From positions 5,001-69,000 of the forward strand of contig NZ_JXQV01000002.1 of assembly GCF_000834635.1 (NCBI RefSeq): DNA of 64,000 nt, read 5' to 3'. Below, one piece after another: positions 60,564 to 64,000 of the stretch (the first letter of the stretch is position 1; the number at the start of each line of letters is the position of its first letter). The notes beneath the pieces were generated by a model. It saw only the letters and a program-made list of their open reading frames with translations, was not told the origin of the DNA and made no database searches. The position numbers were made by a program, and so were the translations under genes. The DNA is from Agrobacterium tumefaciens. GTDB lineage: Bacteria > Pseudomonadota > Alphaproteobacteria > Rhizobiales > Rhizobiaceae.

Positions 60564-60592
60564 TGGTCTGACATCTTACCGATTATCAGATG
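60564..60592. promoter_or_regulatory. candidate GntR/FadR-type operator
   Basis: Between the divergent regulator genes, TGGTCTGACA (60564-60573) resembles the FadR-type TNGTNNNACNA half-site pattern with one mismatch. CATCT (60572-60576) and AGATG (60588-60592) form an inverted repeat with an 11-base spacer. It lies about 30 bases upstream of the GntR start (60534). Confidence 0.35.
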
Positions 60593-60733
60593 GTGAAAAA
60601 TATTCAAGATGGATTTCAATTTTGTAAAGCGATCAGTCACGACCCGTGTGCACCTCGAATTCCAGGATCGAAGACATACAAAGTTGCGAATATCCTGATT
60701 GAAAGCCAGACGATTTGCCTATAGATTGGCGGA

Positions 60734-61723
60734 ATGCTTGATCATTCGTCCCAAAAAACTCCATCGACAGATTTGCCCATGGATGCTCTCAGCGAAGTCT
60801 TGCGAGACTTTCGGCTGAGCGGGGTGAATTATGGGCGCTGCGAACTGCGGCATCCGTGGAACATCGCGTTTCCTGAGCAGCCGCTTTTGCGCTTTCACTT
60901 TGTGAGCCAGGGGCCTTGCTGGATTTACACCGACGCAAAGGGTTGGGAAGCGTTGAACGAGGGCGATCTGGTGCTGTTGCCACAGGGCATTGCGCATCGC
61001 CTGGCGAGTGCGCCGGATGTTAAGGGCGATTGTCGCGAATCTTGCCAGATTACGAAATTGGAAAGCAGCGTTTGTGAAGTTGTGCGGGAGGGAACGGGGG
61101 CCACCGCCACCCTGTTCTGCGGTTCCATGGCTTTGGGCGAGCACGCGCTTCATCCTTTGATTTCCTTGATGCCGCCCATCATCCGGGGCTGTGATGTGGC
61201 GGGGAATGACCCACTCATCGGGCCTTTGCTGGCCGCCATGTCAGTGGAGGCATCTCAGCCGCAAATGGGCAGCGCGACGGTTCTTTCGCGGATGGCGGAT
61301 TTGTTGACGGCCCGGCTTATTCGCTGCTGGGTCAATTGCAGTGGCGCTTCGACCACCGGCTGGCTTGCCGCCATTCGTGACCCGCATATTGGGCGCGTGC
61401 TATCAGCCATTCACCGGGAGCCCGGCCAGCACTGGACACTGGAGAGCCTCGCTGTCGTAGCGGGTCAGTCACGGTCGATCTTTGCCGAGCGGTTCAGCGC
61501 AGTTCTCGGCGAAGGCCCGGCGCGTTATCTCGCGCGCCTGCGCATGGAACTTGCTCGAGAAATGCTGTCTCGCAACGGAATGTCGGTAGCGGAAGTGGCC
61601 ACCCGGTTGGGGTATGAGTCGGAAGCCTCATTCGCGCGGGCGTTCAAGCGGGTGACGAACTCATCGCCCGGCATTGTGCGCCGCAGCAATTCCAGACGAA
61701 TGGACATGAATTTAGGATTTTAA
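60734..61723 (+). CDS. AraC-family regulator with N-terminal cupin domain
   Basis: A 329-residue regulator. An N-terminal cupin_6-type ligand domain (about 20-180) contains FHFVSQGPCWIYTD, GDLVLLPQGIAHRLAS and a Cys-rich strand. The C-terminal double HTH (about 225-320) reads WTLESLAVVAGQSRSIFAER then SVAEVATRLGYESEASFARAFK. It is followed after 58 bases by an MFS exporter gene on the same strand, its probable target. ATG 60734 has no strong ribosome-binding site; ATG 60779 is an alternative. Confidence 0.92.
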   Translation: MLDHSSQKTPSTDLPMDALSEVLRDFRLSGVNYGRCELRHPWNIAFPEQPLLRFHFVSQGPCWIYTDAKGWEALNEGDLVLLPQGIAHRLASAPDVKGDCRESCQITKLESSVCEVVREGTGATATLFCGSMALGEHALHPLISLMPPIIRGCDVAGNDPLIGPLLAAMSVEASQPQMGSATVLSRMADLLTARLIRCWVNCSGASTTGWLAAIRDPHIGRVLSAIHREPGQHWTLESLAVVAGQSRSIFAERFSAVLGEGPARYLARLRMELAREMLSRNGMSVAEVATRLGYESEASFARAFKRVTNSSPGIVRRSNSRRMDMNLGF

Positions 61724-61781
61724 GGTACATATCATCCTGAGAAGTACGTCTATAGATGTCTGCGATGTAGGAGACACAGAG

Positions 61782-62990
61782 ATGACGGACACAACTTTAC
61801 AGCTCGATGAGCCCATCAACGATGCTGAAGTGGCAGAAGACACCGCGTGGACAGCCGCGACCTGGCTTGCCGTGCTTTCCATGGCCGCAACCAGCTTTGC
61901 TCTGGTGTCAGCCGAGTTTTTGCCAGCCGGGCTTTTGACGCCCATGGCGCGCGATCTGGGGATCAGTGAGGGCACTGCGGGACAGGTCGTGACGGCCACA
62001 GCTTCCGTTGGTGCCATAACGGCTTTGTTCAGTAACGTGCTGATCGGAAAGCTGAACCGCAAGACGGTGCTTGTTGCTCTGACTGCGCTGGCCGTCGGCT
62101 CCAACATTCTTGCCGCCACGGCCAGCGAATTCTGGTTGTTGCTCGTCGGCCGCGCCGGATTGGGCATTGCACTCAGCGGTTTCTGGGCACTTTCCGTTGC
62201 CGTCGTCGCAAGGCTGGTTGGTACCAATGCAACCGGGCGCGGCATGGCCATTGTGACCCTTGGCGTCTCGCTGGCAACGATTGCCGCACCATCCATGGGC
62301 GCATTGATCAGCGATTGGCTGGGATGGCGCACGGCCATGGCGATGACGGCCGGGCTTGCGCTGATCGCCATGCTGATGCAGGCCATCAGCCTGCCCACTC
62401 TGCCTGCAAGCACCAGCAACAGCCTGACCGACGTGTTCAAGCTGACACGGCGCAGGGGCATTCAGCTCGGCATGCTGGCCATTCTCTTGCTGATGACCGG
62501 ACATTTCGCGGGTTCGATTTACGTACGCCCCTTTCTGGAGCAGGTGACGTTGCTTGATACGCAGTCGATCGCTCTTGCCCTGCTTGGTTTCGGCATTGCC
62601 TCCGTCATCGGCAATGTCGCTGGCGGACGGATGGCCGACGCGAGTGTTACGATGGCTCTTGCCGTGACCGCTGGCCTGATGGCATCTGCGGCGCTTATTC
62701 TGGTTCTCGGCGGAGCTTATGCGGCCATTGCATTCACGCTGGTCGCGCTCTGGGGCTTCGCCTTTGGCATGGCACCGGTCGTGCTTCCAACCAATCTTTC
62801 CCGCAGCGCGCCGGACGCCCTCGAAGCTACCGGCAGCCTGATGGTGGTCTCTTTCCAGGTCGCCATCAGCATTGGTGCCGTTGTCGGCGGCTACGTTGTG
62901 GACAACTATGGTGCCGCAGGGCCGCTGACCCTGACGGCCATACTGGCCGCCACAACCCTTGCACTGGCGCTCATCCAGCCTCGCAATTGA
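61782..62990 (+). CDS. MFS transporter, DHA1 family
   Basis: A 402-residue, 12-segment major facilitator of the DHA1 (AraJ/YdhP) type: LVSAEFLPAGLLTPMARDLG, the loop motif GKLNRKTVL, VGRAGLGIALSGFWALSV, and GGYVVDNYGAAG near the end. It would export small hydrophobic compounds or sugars with H+ antiport. GGAGACACAGAG precedes ATG 61782. The layout (AraC regulator then exporter) suggests inducible efflux. It is related in sequence pattern to the exporter at 33777. Confidence 0.92.
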   Translation: MTDTTLQLDEPINDAEVAEDTAWTAATWLAVLSMAATSFALVSAEFLPAGLLTPMARDLGISEGTAGQVVTATASVGAITALFSNVLIGKLNRKTVLVALTALAVGSNILAATASEFWLLLVGRAGLGIALSGFWALSVAVVARLVGTNATGRGMAIVTLGVSLATIAAPSMGALISDWLGWRTAMAMTAGLALIAMLMQAISLPTLPASTSNSLTDVFKLTRRRGIQLGMLAILLLMTGHFAGSIYVRPFLEQVTLLDTQSIALALLGFGIASVIGNVAGGRMADASVTMALAVTAGLMASAALILVLGGAYAAIAFTLVALWGFAFGMAPVVLPTNLSRSAPDALEATGSLMVVSFQVAISIGAVVGGYVVDNYGAAGPLTLTAILAATTLALALIQPRN

Positions 62991-63013
62991 AGGCTTGAAC
63001 CAAGGCAATCAAT

Positions 63014-63039
63014 CCCATCAGGACGCGTGTGCTGATGGG
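63014..63039. terminator. candidate bidirectional terminator
   Basis: CCCATCAG (63014-63021) and CTGATGGG (63032-63039) form an 8-bp stem with a 10-base loop between the converging MFS gene (stop 62990) and methyltransferase gene (stop 63042). It lacks a long U-run on either side. Confidence 0.45.
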
Positions 63040-63041
63040 GA

Positions 63042-63707
63042 TCATGCATAAGCTACCCACCCTCTGAAGCTCAAGGCCTGGTAGAATTGCGCAATTGCGG
63101 TGAACCCCGCTTGTCGCAGATGGGCCTCATCTTCTTCTGGTGAGCATATGGAGAGGCGCTCTTTCATCCCCACTCTTGCCGCATCCCGCCTTTCACTATC
63201 GAATTGCGTCATCGCGCCAAAGTCGATGTGTCGGTCAATCCAGAGCGAGCGGTCCGGTTCGTGCTCGGGGATGCTGATATGGGCAAGCACGAAGGGTGAT
63301 CCCTGGTGCAGACGTTGGCGGATACCTCGGAGCGTTGCTGCGCGTTCGTCAAATGAGATGTGATGGAAGACCAGAAGGCAAACAGCACCGTTGAAGGGAC
63401 CATCGGGGGCAGCTGAAATATCGCCAAGGTGAAAACGGATACGATCTGCTGCACGGGCTGCCGTTTTCCTTGCCAGGATGAGCATACTGGTTGAAGGATC
63501 GACCCCATCAAACAACCATCCCGGATGGTGCTCAGCCAGCGCATTCAGTTCAAGGCCACCACCTGCTCCAACAACAAGCACCTGTCCATTCGCCGGAACA
63601 CGTTCTGCCAGAAGCAGCCCCGTCATGCGGTGGAGGTCATCAAGACCCGGAACGTTACGCCGTGCAGACTCTGCATACCCCGCCTGATCTCCATCGAATT
63701 TACCCAT
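63042..63707 (-). CDS. class I SAM-dependent methyltransferase
   Basis: A 221-residue methyltransferase. Motif I reads QVLVVGAGGGLELNALA, with the acidic end of strand 2 in LFDGVDPSTSML and FHLGDISAAPDGPFN for motif II. VCLLVFHHISFDERAATLRG follows. The sequence type is the small Methyltransf_25/12 group acting on small molecules; the substrate is unknown. Its first codons overlap the end of the flavoprotein gene upstream by 8 bases (63700-63707), so the two are co-translated. Confidence 0.9.
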   Translation of the reverse strand: MGKFDGDQAGYAESARRNVPGLDDLHRMTGLLLAERVPANGQVLVVGAGGGLELNALAEHHPGWLFDGVDPSTSMLILARKTAARAADRIRFHLGDISAAPDGPFNGAVCLLVFHHISFDERAATLRGIRQRLHQGSPFVLAHISIPEHEPDRSLWIDRHIDFGAMTQFDSERRDAARVGMKERLSICSPEEDEAHLRQAGFTAIAQFYQALSFRGWVAYA

Positions 63708-64000
63708 GAAAGCGCGCCCCTGACATCAACGTCCTGTGTGCATTGACGCCAGCCAGACTGCCATCACCGACAGCAAGCGCAACGGAGGCCATAGCACGTG
63801 CCGCGTCTCCACAGGCAAAGACACCGGGGATGGAGGTTTCCTTCATGGCATCGGTCTTGATCGTTGCGCCAAGTGGTCCCTGCTCCATTTCAAGGCCGAG
63901 CTGCTGCGGGATCGGCGTTGCAATCTCAATGGGAGCCAGTGCAAACAAGCCTGAGAAGGATAACGCCCGGCCGCCAGCAAGCTGGACATCAGCGTGCCCG
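63700..64000 (-). CDS. FAD/NAD(P)-dependent oxidoreductase, thioredoxin-reductase-like (partial)
   Basis: The C-terminal ~100 residues of a pyridine-nucleotide-disulfide-type flavoprotein whose start lies beyond the right edge. The FAD-binding TGVFACGD-type motif is seen as SIPGVFACGDAARAMASVAL, followed by AVGDGSLAGVNAHRTL. The piece before it (FALAPIEIATPIPQQLGLEM then GPLGATIKTDAMKET) matches the small thioredoxin-reductase-like class. The catalytic Cys pair would lie outside the window, so the substrate cannot be judged. It is coupled to the methyltransferase gene. Confidence 0.85.
   Translation of the reverse strand, partial: GHADVQLAGGRALSFSGLFALAPIEIATPIPQQLGLEMEQGPLGATIKTDAMKETSIPGVFACGDAARAMASVALAVGDGSLAGVNAHRTLMSGARFHG

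Noticed and set aside
61908-63008. 366-residue minus-strand open frame opposite the MFS gene
   Set aside because: The composition is low-complexity, Gly/His/Gln-rich, typical of an antisense shadow; the plus strand encodes a complete MFS protein.

Overview
The window looks like Rhizobiaceae DNA (Agrobacterium/Rhizobium type), probably from a megaplasmid or secondary replicon. The pointers are moderately high GC, many periplasmic-binding-protein ABC importers, LysR and FixJ/PhoB-type regulators, an IS66 element, and a DUF1612-type protein of the kind carried on rhizobial plasmids. Gene density is high, and many genes are joined by ATGA overlaps. Several genes appear to start at TTG or GTG.

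Layout. 0-2 kb is decayed: a LysR regulator fragment and a NodU/CmcH-type carbamoyltransferase, both broken by stops and frameshifts, plus a GGTTGC hexamer repeat. 2-5 kb holds an AAA ATPase coupled to a LysR gene, divergent from a short-chain dehydrogenase. 5.2-14.7 kb is one functional block: an Afu/Fbp-type ABC importer with two paralogous binding proteins, a fused double permease, an ATPase and an inositol-monophosphatase-family phosphatase, divergent from a PhoB-type response regulator and its membrane kinase. I suggest a sugar-phosphate (or similar) uptake system under two-component control. 15.1-18.1 kb carries a GNAT acetyltransferase and an IS66 element with a frameshifted transposase.

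18.3-26 kb carries a class I aldolase, small enzymes, a Tat-exported metallo-hydrolase, an alpha/beta hydrolase and a soluble triple-PAS kinase with a FixJ-type regulator. 26.3-31.1 kb is a paoABCD-type periplasmic molybdenum aldehyde oxidoreductase operon. It is followed by a class III cyclase, and then by a LysR gene divergent from an MFS/hydrolase/SDR/CMD-cupin/cyclophilin-like run (32.8-38.8 kb). A shared 13-bp motif links the pao promoter to the LysR-MFS promoter.

39.2-53.8 kb looks like a defence and mobility island. A leftward three-gene operon (FAD/NAD(P)-binding protein, middle protein, Rad50-like ATPase) fits an ABC-three-component conflict system. Divergent from it is a retron: a zinc-finger-like protein, a phosphoribosyltransferase-like/winged-helix protein, a structured msr-msd RNA flanked by a1/a2 inverted repeats, and a reverse transcriptase. 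Then come a DUF1612-type protein, a Phd/VapC toxin-antitoxin pair, an orphan antitoxin-like gene translationally coupled to a tyrosine recombinase, and a small unknown protein. A truncated luciferase-like monooxygenase tail (54.2-54.4 kb) may mark the right edge.

54.4-64 kb returns to ordinary accessory metabolism: a CUT1 sugar importer with a PLP-dependent Cys/Met-type lyase and a FadR-type regulator, an AraC regulator with an MFS exporter, a methyltransferase, and a flavoprotein reductase cut by the window end.
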